Shown: positions 23,772 to 36,340, counted from the first letter of the stretch. The stretch: 64,000 nucleotides of DNA from Lycorma delicatula (GCF_047948215.1 NC_134456.1:196862034-196926033); one strand, 5' to 3'. Notes: generated by a model from the sequence alone, not told the origin. Numbers and translations: made by a program.

Positions 23772-23859
23772 CGGTAACTGAAGAATTTGAAGTTGCAGTT
23801 GAAGCCGGATAAAATGTTACTTCCTCTTTTGGCTGTTGTGGAAATTGTCCGCTTTCATC
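23772..23859 (-). CDS. Internal coding exon of an unidentified host gene
   Basis: On the minus strand a long pyrimidine tract (T15 or so, then ATTAG) ends at 23860-23861. It is followed by 88 bp open in the DESGQFPQQPKEEVTFYPAS frame and then the donor GTAAGAAT at 23771 downward. The exon enters in phase 0 (if GAT is the first codon) and leaves one base of the next codon. It is markedly more GC-rich than the hundreds of bases on either side and has a Ser/Thr/Gln/Pro-rich, low-complexity-linker type of peptide. No copy occurs elsewhere in the window and no transposon text surrounds it. I do not recognise the protein. This is the best evidence for a host gene here and implies that flanking DNA on both sides is intron. 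Confidence 0.7.
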
Positions 23860-25704
23860 CTAATAAAAAAAAAAAAAAAGTTTAAATTAGAAGGTATTTA
23901 CGAGTAATTTAGACGTTAAATGTTTTTTTTAATTATGCTCCGCATAATTAAAAAAGCATCCGCCTACGTAAGCAGATAATTAATCAATTTAACCAATATT
24001 TTAACTAAGGGTGTACTCAACAAAAGATGTCAACATCAATAAACTAAGAAGAAAGTTCGAATATGTAATTAAGGGAATAAGTAACTCAGATATTCTTTGT
24101 AATGTATGGGTGAAATGGAACATCATTTACACATTTTACGCACTACAAAAGGTGCTCATGTAGAACTTGTTTAAGGTTAATAAATATTAAGAACAAAGCT
24201 GTTTGAAATGTCCTGATTAACAATTAAACATGTATGTAAGTATATTTCTTTGTTAATTTTGTTATTTTTCAATTAACACCTAAAACTAGCTGAATAATTT
24301 ATGATCTCCCTGGATATTTTATACTGATGTACTTATTTTTACCAGTTTAAATATCGTAATAATACATTTTTTTCCTTCCAGAGATCCTTAGCTATCACTT
24401 GGTTACAGTTTTTTTTTTTTTTTTACTTAAAAATGTGAAAAATGAATGAATTTCGCATCAATAATTTTTTCACCGTAAAGTTACAGAAATTATTATGCCA
24501 GTTGTTTATTGCTAACAAACATATTTCTAGACATTAAAATTAATTAACGTAGGATAAATTAAATAAGTTAATATTATTTACATTGATCTTTACTTTATCT
24601 CGGTAGCAACAACGCTGTAAAATAATTTTGTAAACTGAAATAAGTTTAGATAAATATCTACCTATACATCAAAAACTGTGTAGCTAAAACTTGATGTAAA
24701 AAAACGTAGTCAATATGTGTGCAAATATTGAATTTGTTATAAAAGCTGGACTTTATTTATTATAATCAAACAACTACAGTGAATCAAACTGATTGCTTAA
24801 AAAGAAATCGTACGCAATTTAATTTTAAATAATGGAAACTTTATTTAAAATATAATTTAGCGTCTAAGTAAATTATTTTCATAAGCTGTCCAGATCTAAA
24901 CTATGCTGTTAATTCGGCGTTTCAAACAATTTTAATTTCATTTTCATATCTGAACTAGATCTTTAGATATTACAGCTGAATATATTAAATATAATGAGGC
25001 TATTACACAGACAGATATATAACAGATCTTGAAAGGATTTATAGTTTTTGAAAAAATGTAAAAAACATCAACAAATGTGAAGACCTCAAGAGTCTAGAGG
25101 GTCCATTTTATTTAGAGGTCAATTCACTATCAATCCTGTAAACAAAAGAGTTGGTCTTCGGCTAGACTAAATTACTGTACGCTAGTTATTTTCCATCCGC
25201 GTTTTGTATACTCAGTTGTCTAAATTATAAGCACAATTATTTTTTCTAGTATTAATTAATATATATGTATTATGATTTCAGAGGATTGTTTTTGAACTGT
25301 AACGAAAATAAACTTTTTAACAAAATGAAAAAGAATGAGTGGAAAAACGAAGTCAGTAAAAGGAAATTTTTCGTAGATAAGAAATTATTAATTAAGTTAC
25401 TATTTCTTTTTTTTAATGGGTGTCTAGGATCAGAATTATCATTCCATTAAATAATATTAAAGATCAAGTTACAGATATTATTATCAAAACTAATCGAAAA
25501 TGAGTTTTACTAATGAGATTTAAAAATTAAAAGAAACAATTTTTCCCATTTTGTTATGTCTAAATTGACTTGGCAATCTTTTCGTGAAAATAGTTCAAAA
25601 AGTGACTACAAAAACGTAAGTCAATGAATTTCTTCTAAGATGCATGCGTTGAGTGACACTAACACACGCAAGCTTGCGTGATGATCTTCAATCCTAATTT
25701 TATT

Positions 25705-25746
<42 letters not shown>

Positions 25747-27369
25747 GAAAAAAGGTATATTGGGGTGAACTTTTTCAATATGATAAATAAAATTCACATT
25801 CAATAAACGTAAAATGTAACCATAAAGTGGATTAAGCGTGTAAACATCACGAGGTCACCGTGCATAATTAAAATAGCTAGGGCGCTATAAAAGAGCTTAG
25901 TTAAGTAATTGGGACCTCAGGAATTATAAAAAATAAACATAATGACTTCTCTGCATGCTGCCGTTTTAATCCTTTGATAGCTTCTCAAACGGTTTTTGTA
26001 TATCATACGTCATCCAGTTACACTGAAAGTAACTATTCAGTACCCGCAGTTTACGCTATATAGTACCGGTCGGGTCACAGATTATTATCTCTGCGTTCCG
26101 GAACTAATCCATTGTAATGATGATCCGTTGAATGAATAATTTAAATAAATTTAAGTTGGTATCCAAGAGCAATAAAATATACATTAAGTTGATAATAAAA
26201 ATTATGTTGCTTTCAAAGTCCCAGTAGGGTTGTGTGTGAAGAAAAAACATTTTTTTTCTGTAAAGTAGTATGTAACAAATCACCTGATGGAAAAAATGCA
26301 GTTTTCTATCGTTTAAAACTATACCTTTGTACTCTATATGAAGCTTTAATATTTTTAAAAAGTAGTTTAAATCTATATGAAAAAATATAAGTGCCGGGAA
26401 TTATATAGGTAACGGTTCATAAAATATTCACTTTGTGGTGTAACTTTTTACGATTCATAACTACGATAAAGATTTCATAAAATTCGATGATTAAGTTTAT
26501 TTAACAGGGAATTTTTACCTCTCAGTTTAGCATTTTACGACTTTTTTCCTATGATCGATTTCGACATGGCGGCCTTTTTTTTTTAATTACTGATATTTCG
26601 GTTCTCAGTTTTTAAAAATGTATTACTAATGGGATAGCTCATTTAAATCGTTTGATTGGATACTTGATGTAGGATTTGTTGATTTTAAATTTCCATCCTT
26701 TAGTTTCGCAACAAGTTTAACGATTGTGTTGCTGCTACTGAGTATCTTCTGTATCAATGTAACATCTGTACTCAAGTGTAAATTACTACAGTAATTGAAG
26801 TTTGCACTTTATTACTGTGCATCAAGTTTAATCAGTATCAAGTGCTGCAATTAATTAGTTTGCTTTCATGGTTCAGAAATCAAATGTCGACATCAAGCAC
26901 CGCCGTTGTCGTTTGCTGCTATTATTTATTAAATCAATATTATTATTAATTTAATATAATAATAAAATTATTTAAATTTTTAATTCGCTATTTTACATGC
27001 TATCGCTTTAGCAGAATTTAATCTGGTACTGAATGGATATTTTCAAATTCATTTTTTTCTTAATTACCAAACTGCCATTCTCTGAGAAAATACCTGATGA
27101 ATTCTTCATGCTTCGATAACTGCGTCAATGTTAACATTTTCTAGAAATCTTTTATACGATTCATTCAAGCATATTGTAAAATCATACTGGGAATAACTAG
27201 GTAAAATATTTTTAACATAATCTCAAGTATAACTTTATAAAAATAGTGCAGTTAATATTAAAAAAAAACCAATGAAAGATTGTTAAGAAGTTAAAATGGT
27301 AGAAAAAAACCACTGCAAAACAATGAACTAAAATTTGGATTCGTACTTTCCAGAATATCACTGCAGACT
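23860..27369. other. AT-rich DNA, probably intron
   Basis: No further exon convinces. Two items were seen. On the plus strand ATG at 25557 opens 20 codons (MSKLTWQSFRENSSKSDYKN) that run into GTAAGT at 25616, but no supporting upstream signal was found. A TATAAAAG core lies near 25887 in a slightly GC-richer patch at 25850-26110. A perfect 16-bp palindrome CACGCAAGCTTGCGTG lies at about 25665. Confidence 0.4.
25706..25739. repeat. (TA)n microsatellite
   Basis: About 17 TA units. Confidence 0.95.
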
Positions 27370-27830
27370 GCTTTTTACTTCCTTGTACGAAGTAAAGAAA
27401 GTATGATCACAAAAATTTCAGTTTTTAGATTTCAACGGAAATATCTACCCATTTTGACCATCCCTCAATCCATTTTGACTAGTTTTGCGTGACGTCTGTA
27501 TCTCGCATAATTCAAAATCGATTAGCCATAGGTTGTTGAAATTTTGGATTAGGACTGTTGTAACATGTAGTTGTACACCTCCCCTTTTGATTGCGATCGA
27601 CTGAACCAAAACTGTCCAAAAAAGCCCAAAATCAAAAAAAGGTGGTTTTTTGAATTTTTTTAATTGCAGCAATAAGCCCTATTTGAGAGCTTTTCAACAA
27701 TATATCATAAGTGGTACATATTTTCATTGCTTTCAGAGTTGTAGCCAAATAAAATTTTATTTTATGAAATATTTAGATGTTACAGGAAGGCATATTGATT
27801 TCGAATCAGACTTCGCCTCCTTTTTTTAAC
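27370..27830 (-). repeat. Hairpin-ended dispersed repeat, family P, inverted copy
   Basis: The reverse complement matches 45900-46408 in order. Blocks include GCCTTCC, AATTTTATTT-GCTA-AACTCT, GTTGAAAAGCTCTCAA, GGGCTTATT-CTGCA, AGTCGAT, AAAAGG-GAGGTG, TTACAACAGTCCTAA, AAATTTCAAC, ACAAAACTAGTCAAA and the end CTTCGTACAAGGAAGTAAA. Terminal ACTTCCTT and AAGGAAGT can pair. The minus-strand ORF at 27445-27672 is a chance reading. Confidence 0.8.
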
Positions 27831-29225
27831 TTTTCTTTTTTAATTTAATTATATTGATTTATTAATAATTATTAACCTCTTATTGGAAAAAAAAATTATG
27901 ATATTATTTCAATAATAATAATAAAATAAACAAATATCTGAAGTTTTAAATCTGATATTCACATCAGATTTTTATACAGATCTTTCTGCTATTAAAAACA
28001 TCCTGCAGCAAATTTGAATGAGTAATGTAAATGAAAATTTCTACTAGTGTAACATATAGTAGAAAAACGAGTGACCACTGATAATAATACATGAAAAACA
28101 TAATGTTTTTTTTTTTTTTTTAATTTAATGTAGTATTTTAATAGCATTTATGAAAGTCAATGGTTTTACTAAAGTTTAGTGATTTTAATAAATTAAAAAA
28201 TGGAAAAAAGGTTATGAAGGAAAAAGTAATTTCCATTACAACAGCTGGGAATATCGGTCGTCTGTTACAAAGCAGTTCAATAGCTTTACGTAAGCATCTG
28301 AACAGTATTTTTGGTGTGTAGCTAACACTAAGTATTCAATTTACATAACTGTTATTATTTCAACTAAATCAATTTCTTTAATTTTTAAGTTGCTCTTTGC
28401 AGTATTTTTAAACTGTTGAAAATTTAAAAAAAAATATTTTCTAAAAATAAAACACGAGTATGTGCCCTATTTCTTTTCATCGGTTCCAATTGTTTTGATT
28501 TGTTCCCATTTGGTTCAAATGGTAAAAATAAAATACTTGGTAATATAAAAACGAATATTAAAGTTAATAATTTCTAAGTTATTTTGTAAATGATTATGTA
28601 TTACGTCCATTTTTTACATATTTTTATTTTACTTATGATATTACCGCTAAATTACTGTACTGATTTTTAAAAATAATAGGAAGAGTTTTAAAAAATTTAC
28701 GTTAGTCTTAAACTGTTAATGTGTAACATTTTAAAGTGTTAGCTGTATAATTATTCTAAATGCAAAATTTTTCTCATATTGCTTTTTTAATTTTTCCTTT
28801 ACAACTATCACAGCCAAGAAGTAAATAATTCTTAGAATAAAATTTGTACTTAAAACAAACGTGAATAATTTTTAATGGTGTATTCTGGATGAAGAATCTT
28901 TTTTTTGAATATACATCTTTTAACTTAAATATGAATATTAAAGTTTTTTTCTCTTTAAAATTATGTCATACATCATTTTATATAACTATATAATTCGATC
29001 TATGTTTGAGCTTGCTTTTATACTATACCCAAAATGGTTAGCGACGTAATATTTTAAAAAGTTAGAGCAATTTGAATAATATTTATCCGACATAATTTTG
29101 TGTTATTTTGGATGAAGGTTCTAGTTTCATAATTTTTTCTAACTTTTCCCTTTTAGATAGATTAGTTAAATTGCTGTATTTAAAATAATGAATAATTTAT
29201 TGTGTAATATATGTATATCTTATTA
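27831..29225. other. AT-rich DNA without recognised gene
   Basis: Nothing supportable beyond T-runs and AT-rich sequence. Confidence 0.45.
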
Positions 29226-29520
29226 ATTTTTTCCACTCTACCCAGCCGGACCGGATCCACAACAAAGCAAAGCACAGACCAGGGTGTTGTCTAGTCAAAC
29301 GGGTCTCCCCGTCCGCCGGCCATAAGTCTAGTGGAACTGGTCAGCCCGCCTGTTACATCTTTCATTGCCTGCCTCATACCCCTAGGCCGTGGTATCCAAG
29401 CCCGAATATGTCGTTCCTGGACCCCACCCTAGAAGCCGGGACTCTGTCTTCACGCCAATGCCTCTAGTGAGAGCACCCTGTGCAGGGCACTCTCACCGGG
29501 TCTCGGTCTTTTTCGCGAAG
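29226..29520 (-). other. 3' UTR of the minus-strand R1-clade element
   Basis: GC-rich noncoding tail with AAAGACCGAGACCCGGT and a later GACAGAGTCCCGG core, ending near GGCTGGGTAGAGTGG followed by A6 on the minus strand. It shares the core with the elements at 3.1 and 5.3 kb. Confidence 0.7.
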
Positions 29521-30958
29521 GGATGAGAGAGTCCCAGTGCCTCATCACTACCGCCCATCCTTGCAAGCACAGACGAACGGCAGCTTCGCAGGTGGCTGTC
29601 CCTTAACCCTTCGCCACCGATCCATCATGGCTTTGTGCTGGAGTATCCGTGTCACAAAGTCATTTACCGCACGAAATATCTCTGCTCCCGATAACACACA
29701 GTCTATGATTGTGTCGCCTTTAAGGTGCCCAGTCACCAACTCACAGCAGTGACGTTCATCAGCCACATCCGGCAGTCGAACAAGACGTGTTCCGGTGTAT
29801 CCAGCTCTCCACGAGAAAGGCAAAAGGGGTCTCAGCTCTCCTCCTGGCATGTAAGTACACCCGAAACACGCCGTGGCCAAATAAAAATTGGGTCAACCAG
29901 TAGGTGACTTCACCAAAGCTGCGGTTGACCCAAGGCTCGACTGCTGAATCAGATGATGTGTCCATCGCCCCGTGGAGGACAGATCCCAGCGGACCTGCCA
30001 TTCTCGGAACAACCACCTGTGCATATCACTCCTGTCAGCTCCTCTAATAATGCCAATTCTCATCCGGTTAGTTGTTTAAATGGAGGGATGCCCGCAATGA
30101 CGAACACTGCCTCAGGCGAAACTGAAGAGTATGCTGAAACGATGTGGAGGGCAATCCGTCTCTCCACACCCTCCAGTACCCGCCGATTTCGATCAGCATC
30201 CTAGGGCTTTCGAACAATGACCCATATAGCAGAACCATGATAGTCATATGCTATATGGCTATCATATTATATGCTATATAATACAACTTTCTTTTGGATG
30301 ACCGGGGGCCAACCACGTTGCGTAGGATCCTACACAGTGCCCGCATCATCGCTCCTGCACGATCAGATGTCTCCCGCACGTGTACAGAAAACATACGCTG
30401 TCGGTCCAGCCATTCGCTAAATACATCAACGACTCCAACTAGGGTACTCCAACTGGGGGTACCAACTAGGGTACAGGCTCCGCCAACCGTGATCCGGATC
30501 GGAGAAAGAGGATGCTGGCAGGCATCAGATGAATGCTGTTTTCTCAGGAGACAAGGTTATCCAAGTATCCATCAACCAGTGCTGCACTAGATCGATAGCG
30601 TTAGTGGCCGCCGTAGCTACGTCGTCTACAACCCTCGTCTATACTAGCAATGCCAGATCGTCAGCAAAGACAACCAGTACAACACCTCGAGAATACCTCA
30701 GTCGAAGCACCCCATCAAACACCAGGTTTCATAACGTCGGACTAAGTACTGATCTCTGAGGTATCCCACATGTGACCTGAAAAGAGAGCTGTGAGTCCGT
30801 TGAATTGTAAAGCAGACGTCTTTCTTCCAAGTACCTTTGTACCATTTGTCGTACATCGCCGTTTACCTGCTTGTCCCGTAGGGCCTGGAACATATCACCC
30901 CAGCGCAACGAGTTGAAAGCATTCTTTACACCAAGCATCACAACCACAGGTATGTTTC
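29226..30958 (-). pseudogene. R1-clade retrotransposon, 5'-truncated and decayed
   Basis: Read on the minus strand from 30958, the text is IPVVVMLGVKNAFNSLRW (RT palm, with Gly where the first catalytic Asp should be), CGIPQRSVLSPTLWN, FADDLALLV (about 30650), RKLYYIAYN, then RT thumb text. Near 29810 it reads AETPF, then ELDTPEHVLFDCRMWLMN, the C-terminal CCHC knuckle of R1-clade ORF2 in shifted frames. The 3' UTR (29226-29520) carries the core AAAGACCGAGACCCGGT. Frames change repeatedly. A short repeated and partly inverted segment interrupts the thumb at about 30230-30290. The 5' edge near 30958 lies just before AT-rich DNA with a (TTA)n tract. Plus-strand ORFs across this region are shadows. 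Confidence 0.82.
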
Positions 30959-30975
30959 TCTTAATATAATATTAA

Positions 30976-31009
<34 letters not shown>

Positions 31010-32160
31010 TATATTAATATAATGACTAAATATATTTCCTTTTATGATCTTCATTTTTGCAGTAATAATCATCGGTGGATGGTCTGATGTTTACAGAACT
31101 GTATAAGTAAACAGAATTTTTATTAGATTTACTTATTTATTAGTTAGTATTTAAAAAAATAGTCCCGGGAAATTAAATTTATGTAATGATTTTGACCAAG
31201 TTTATTATTATTATTTTTTTTTATAATTGGTAGAATAATACAAGTATAGATTTACAGAAATTAGTGTAGTTTAAATATTTTTCATAAAAAGTATTAAAAT
31301 GAGATTACTCTGAAATTAAAAATTCAATTCACGAACATAGACGTAAAGCCAAGTGAAAAGCTTAATGATTTTCTAATTAGAAAATAATGAAAATATGACG
31401 GGAATGGGCTTATGAATAATTTTAATAGTTGTAGATTTTTTTTTCTTTTTTGTACAAACCTTATTAAATTAATAGTGTCATTATGTGAACATAGTTTGAA
31501 TAATTCAACATATAAGTATATGAAGAGTGGTTTAATTAATATTTATAGCACAAGCATATATGTTTTTCTATGAAAATAAAGTAAAATAACTGTAATTTTA
31601 ACGACATCTGAATGCTAATAAAGAGACTTAAATTAATTTAAAAACACTACTATCATTTTAACTAATCTAGTAACTTACAATTACACAAACTATATCACTA
31701 ATCTCATAATTATTAGTGGCTTCCAAAATTTTATTCGTTTAAAATAAAAAAATTAATTTAAGCAACTAGAAATAACAGTTGCTTGAGTTCCGCTGTGTGT
31801 GTATATTGTAATTAAATCGAATTTTACAAACTATCTAATTGTCATATTGTAGGTTAATAAACTTAATATGTTTTTGGTTTAAGTGCAGGAGTTGTTTTAC
31901 ATGATTAAAAAAATTTTACAATATAAAAATAATTTTTAATTCATTGTTAAAAATATTTAAGAATTATTAAATTTTTTAATAATTTTTTTAATAATAAAAA
32001 AAATATTTAAATAAAGCTGTGGAAATATTTTTTACATAATATGAAATCAAATTAATTTAATTCAAGATATGCAATTTAATTCACTAATTTTATTCTATCT
32101 TATAACAGCTGTTTCTGGTAGAAATTATGTTTAAATATATTTCCATAATTTTTTAATTTT
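30959..32160. other. AT-rich DNA with a (TTA)n tract
   Basis: The tract (30976-31007) directly abuts the 5' edge of the R1-clade relic. No gene recognised. Confidence 0.5.
30976..31007. repeat. (TTA)n microsatellite
   Basis: About 10 TTA units. Confidence 0.95.
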
Positions 32161-33180
32161 TGTGAGATGAACAATGTATCGTTTTTGTGGATCGATATCT
32201 TTAGAACTTAAAAGGGTATTGTATTATACAATTATTTTTTGACGCTTAATAAGCCTTTTTTTTTAGTCAGTCTTTTAAACGGTTACGCCGGTTAAATTCT
32301 AGCCTACGTTGATGATCATGGATCAGGTATCAGCTGTTCAAGGCGATGAAACCGATACTTCAAGTGGTGTTAGTATCTTATCTAACAGAAAACGTGGACC
32401 GTTGATGTCTTCGAAGAAGAACAGCAGGAAGCTTTCTCAATGAAAATTGATCAAGGATAATTTAAGGTTCATTATGGGTGATATATCTGATATCGAAATC
32501 GATGCTAAGATTGCTGATTGTCAGACTGACCCTTTGTGCCTCGGTAAAAAATACCAGTAATACGTATTCTAAAGTTGCGATGTCCAAAAGACGCAAATTA
32601 TTTGCCTCTGTCAAATAAAATAATAAAAGCTCCCGGTTGAGGATGACATCGTTGAAAACAGCCGGGAGAACTGTGTTACCTCCCCGCCGATTATGCTGTA
32701 GATGTAATGAGGCTTTATGAGCTGCTTGAAACGGTCGTAACCAAGTGATTATTGCGTATGGTAATTAATTCTAAACAAATACAAGTCGTCTCGAAAGATG
32801 TTGACGCTTACAAAAAGATTACTGATTTGGTAGGCGCGCAAGAATTGAGCACACATTCATGAGAAAGAACGAAAAGCTGCGCAAGTAATGCTGAGGAATC
32901 TGCACTACTTGATTCCGAAATGATCAAGAAAAGAAGTTGATGGTAATGGATACAAGGTAAGAAGTATAATTAATCCACGTCACAGGGTGACGAAAGAACC
33001 GTTTTGTGAACCGAATGTAAATAACAATGATATATTTAATCTAAAATATACTGACAAATTTTGTGTTAGTTTCAAAACTCCAAGGAAACCTCCCGGTTTG
33101 GTAAAGTGCATGTGATGGCAATAGTGCAGCCACACAAAGAACAACTACATGAGGCCTTACCGTTGTGTTAAATGTGCTGT
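32161..33180 (+). pseudogene. Jockey-clade ORF1 (Gag-like), second copy
   Basis: Aligned in order with 12971-13860. It opens with ATG at 32318 (41 codons beginning MDQVSAVQGDETDTSSGVS, ended by TGA 32441-32443). It continues through shifted frames with DDIVENSRE, MRLYELLE, KVRSIINPRHRVTKEP and the PRE_C2HC-like stretch FCVSFKTPRKPPGLVKCM. It stops inside the first zinc-knuckle region (YRCVKCAV near 33165). The N-terminal region is better preserved than in the 13 kb copy. No endonuclease follows. Instead the sequence passes into text like the 3' UTR of the family. Confidence 0.75.
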
Positions 33181-33372
33181 GATCATTGTTCACGGATCCA
33201 CCTCGATGGTGTTTTCTTCTTTTTTTTTCTCTCACTGTTTTATAGTTTCTCCTGTTTATTAATCCTTGATTGTTTTTGTTCTGTGTTAAGTTAACAATGG
33301 TACTTTTCTGTGACTTAACTTTATGTGTGTACTTACACTGAATGTTCTGTATAGAAATATTAGTATGTAACA
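33181..33372 (+). other. Jockey-like 3' UTR fused to ORF1
   Basis: TTTCTCCTGTTTATTAATCC, GATTGTTTTTGTTCTGTGTT, GTGTGTACTTACA and ATGTTCT near TATAGAAATATTAGTA match 21205-21335 in order. There they follow the RT C-terminus. Here they follow ORF1 within a few tens of bases, so all of ORF2 (over 2.5 kb in the family) is missing. Confidence 0.65.
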
Positions 33373-33544
33373 GAGTGTAAATTTTATTTTTAGAAAAAAA
33401 ATTTGTTTGTTTCAACTGTAATATATACGATATATCAATATGAATCAAAAATTATTTTTGCCTGATTTGAGAATGTTCTTAAGTTAAATTTTCATATTAA
33501 TCGAAGTTATTTATCATTTTTCTGATATCGCTACATAAGCTTGA

Positions 33545-33650
33545 TGCTTATGCATGGGACATGGAGATGAAATTTTTTAGCGCATGAAAAATGTCTTGCC
33601 TGACCAGGATTTGAACCCGGAGATACGATTTTAAAAATGTGTACTTGTTA
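33545..33650 (-). mobile_element. tRNA-derived SINE fragment, family S1
   Basis: On the minus strand GGGTTCAAATCC is a Pol III B-box match, followed by TGGTCAGGCA and ACATTTTTCATG, then CATCAAGCTTATGTAGCGA. The same order occurs at 50228-50375 on the plus strand. The A-box side is missing or degraded. Confidence 0.65.
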
Positions 33651-36047
33651 AAATGGTTTTACGGCTAGAACTACTAAAATTTATAATTTTTTATATATGC
33701 GATAAAATCTGTGACAAAATTATGAGTTTTGTTTGGAGATTTGAGTTTTTGTTTGTTGAAAATTTAATAATGAGAAGGTTTATTCTCGACATTTAAATTC
33801 TTTACACAGTTTTTCTTTTAACAGAATTATACTCTGTTTTCTTTTAGTATATAAAATTGAATAGGTTTTGTAACATAGGTAATAACGGGGGGTTTATTTT
33901 ATTTTCATTAAAATTTAGCCAAGCCATGTTTTCCGCTCACCATTTCTACCCATATTTCTTTATACTTATGATGATTCCTAACTTTACATTTATTACAGAC
34001 TTTTAATTTAAGGAGATAAAGTGGAATAAGGAAATTATTATTTTTTTTACTTCTAAATATTATAATTCTTTAAGAAGTATGTATGGCTTATCTAAGTATA
34101 AAATCCACAGGGTTAAAACCAGTCTTTATATAAAAATTACAGAAGTTAAATATTATTAGTTATTAAATACGAGTAAATTCTAGGAAACTATACAAATATT
34201 AAATTATCAACCAATTTTACATATTTTGTATGTGCGGGTATTTATGTGAGTAGAACATTTGAAAGCAAATTATTCCTACAAATAAATTCAAATGAATAAC
34301 TAAATAAATAAAAAAAATTGAAAAACCAGCTACCACAGACTTATGGAGTATAGTCATAAATAAATTAAGAAATTGAAAATATTTATTTTCTATAATTCTA
34401 ATATAATGACATAAAAATTAAATATGTGTAAACAAATATAAAACTTAAGACATCAGTGATTTATGATTTTAAATAGGAAAAGAAATGAATTTAGATACAA
34501 CCTGACTACCCTGAATGAGGGATGTGAAAAACATAAAGTGCACAAAAGATAGGAGATACGGGACAAGTTTTTGACTGATTATAGTTCAGGTCGTATACGA
34601 TGTAGTTGCTTGCCTCTGTTACTATGCCTCCAACCGAATCTGGCAGGTTTTACTGCATCGAGTCTCGTAACTTACTCATAAATAAAACATACACTAGCTT
34701 TACTTTATATTATTCACTTTGACTACAAACCTTCCTGTAAAATGTTAAGTCTGAACGCATTAATTTTATCATTCTAAAAGTAAAAATGAAAATTTTAAAA
34801 TTCTATAACATTTTTTTACAAACATAATTTTTTTTTTTCTTGTACAAGTTCTTAATCAGTAGCCCACAACAAAAAGTAACTTTTTTACAAAAAGGAATTG
34901 CAGTTTTACTTTCGTGCAAATGCAGGTGGGTTAAAATAAACATTAAAATTTAATTTTGTATTACTGTCATCTTTAAGCACTAAACGTTTAGAGGGAAAAT
35001 TTAACGACTTTTTTGTTGTTTTTACTTATCTATGCTTCTTGGAAATTATTACTAGATTCTCTTCGTCTTGAGGCTTTTAACGCAGAACTGTTACTGGAAA
35101 TGTACATGATGACGTTATATAAAATCGAATGAGTGACTGAATTAATTAACAATAGTTAACAGTTAAATTATTTATTCCATTCTATCATCTAATTATTTTA
35201 TATACGACTATATATATATATATATATATATATTAGTTATTTCTTAAAGTAGTTGTATTTAAAAAAAAACAACTTTCTTTTATTTTTACATAAATGTACA
35301 TTACAATTGATATATATTTCATTATATTATTTGTAACTGTTAGATATTCCTTCTAATGAACTACTTTGTAAAAAATTTAGCACACCTGCTAAATTTAACA
35401 AAATGTTAATTATACATATTAACAAGTAATAACCACGGAGAAAACTGAATAAAATATTTCATATAGACAAGGTTTCAACGCAAATAACAATTCTAAGAAA
35501 TAAGAGATTATTAGGAGCATGTGCACTATTTAATGTTTATATCAGCTAAATACTTTGCTCTTACTTATATGTATAAGTATATATATATATATATATATTA
35601 TCCGAACATAAAATTGCTGGAAAGAGAAAATAACTTTTAGCATTTTACTAATTAGGTCCAACGAAAATCACTGAAAAACATGGTTATACGATGTATAACC
35701 ATGTATGTATGTAAGATAAAAACGATTACGTCTGCTAAAATTTATAAAAATGAAAATGAGTACAAAATAATAAAAAGCCACCACGCGGCTTTTTCCTGAT
35801 GAACGGCTTAAACACTCATACACACAAAATTTGACATAAAATATTTATAATTTTATTTAAATATAATATTCTTTGTTTATTTCATTCAATGATTCTACTA
35901 AAAGCGCGCGCACACCGTATTTCATTTGCGCGAGTGTGGCGGTACGTGCGGCCACTTTAAATACTTTTTTACACTTTAAATATCATCCATTTATTTAATT
36001 CTACCGCTCATCTGTGACGTTACAAAATAGTAGACGACTACGCAATC
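33651..36047. other. AT-rich DNA with a few odd patches
   Basis: A GC-richer patch (34505-34690) has a minus-strand frame of about 47 codons ending at TAG near 34512 (it includes LPDSVGGIVTEASNYIVYDL); no family recognised. There are (TA)n blocks at 35209-35232 and 35579-35598, and a 12-bp-arm hairpin at 35678-35704. GCGCGCGCACAC and GCGCGAGTGTGGCGG near 35906-35940 are GC-rich islands without a visible gene. Confidence 0.4.
35678..35704. repeat. Hairpin, 12-bp arms, 3-bp loop
   Basis: ACATGGTTATAC, GAT, GTATAACCATGT: perfect arms. Confidence 0.95.
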
Positions 36048-36340
36048 CACCGGTTTGGTCTAGTGATGAACTCGTCATGGCAAATCAGCTTATTTCGAAG
36101 TCGAGAGTTTTCAGGTTCAAATTCTAGTAAATGCAGTTACTTTTACACGGATTTACATACTTGATCGTGAATAATGTTGTACTACGGTGATTAGGATTCA
36201 GTTAACCACACATCTCAATGGTCGACCTGATACTATACAAGATTATTGTATATTTACATTTATACATATTATCCTCATTCATCCTCTGAAGTAGTACGAT
36301 ACGGTGGTTCCGGAAGCTAAACAAAAAAAGGAAGAAAATT
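36048..36340 (+). mobile_element. tRNA-derived SINE, family S2
   Basis: The head has GGTTTGGTCTAGTGATGAAC (A-box-like) and AGGTTCAAATTCTAGT (B-box). The body has GATTAGGATTCAGTTAACC and ATGGTCGACCTGATACTA. The tail has CATTCATCCTCTGAAGTAGT, GGTGGTTCCGGAAGCTAAAC and an A-rich end. The tail is shared with the shorter SINE at 40.1 kb. SINEs use LINE enzymes in trans. About 290 bp, probably full length. Confidence 0.8.

Noticed and set aside
25557..25616. First coding exon on the plus strand (ATG, 20 codons, GTAAGT)
   Set aside because: No promoter or continuation exon was found; a short ATG-to-donor stretch is expected by chance in 64 kb.
25880..25900. TATA-box promoter
   Set aside because: A TATAAAAG core alone in AT-rich DNA, with no initiator or downstream gene.
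29480..30759. Plus-strand ORFs of 60-98 codons in GC-rich DNA
   Set aside because: They are antisense readings of the minus-strand R1-clade element, whose conserved motifs account for the sequence.
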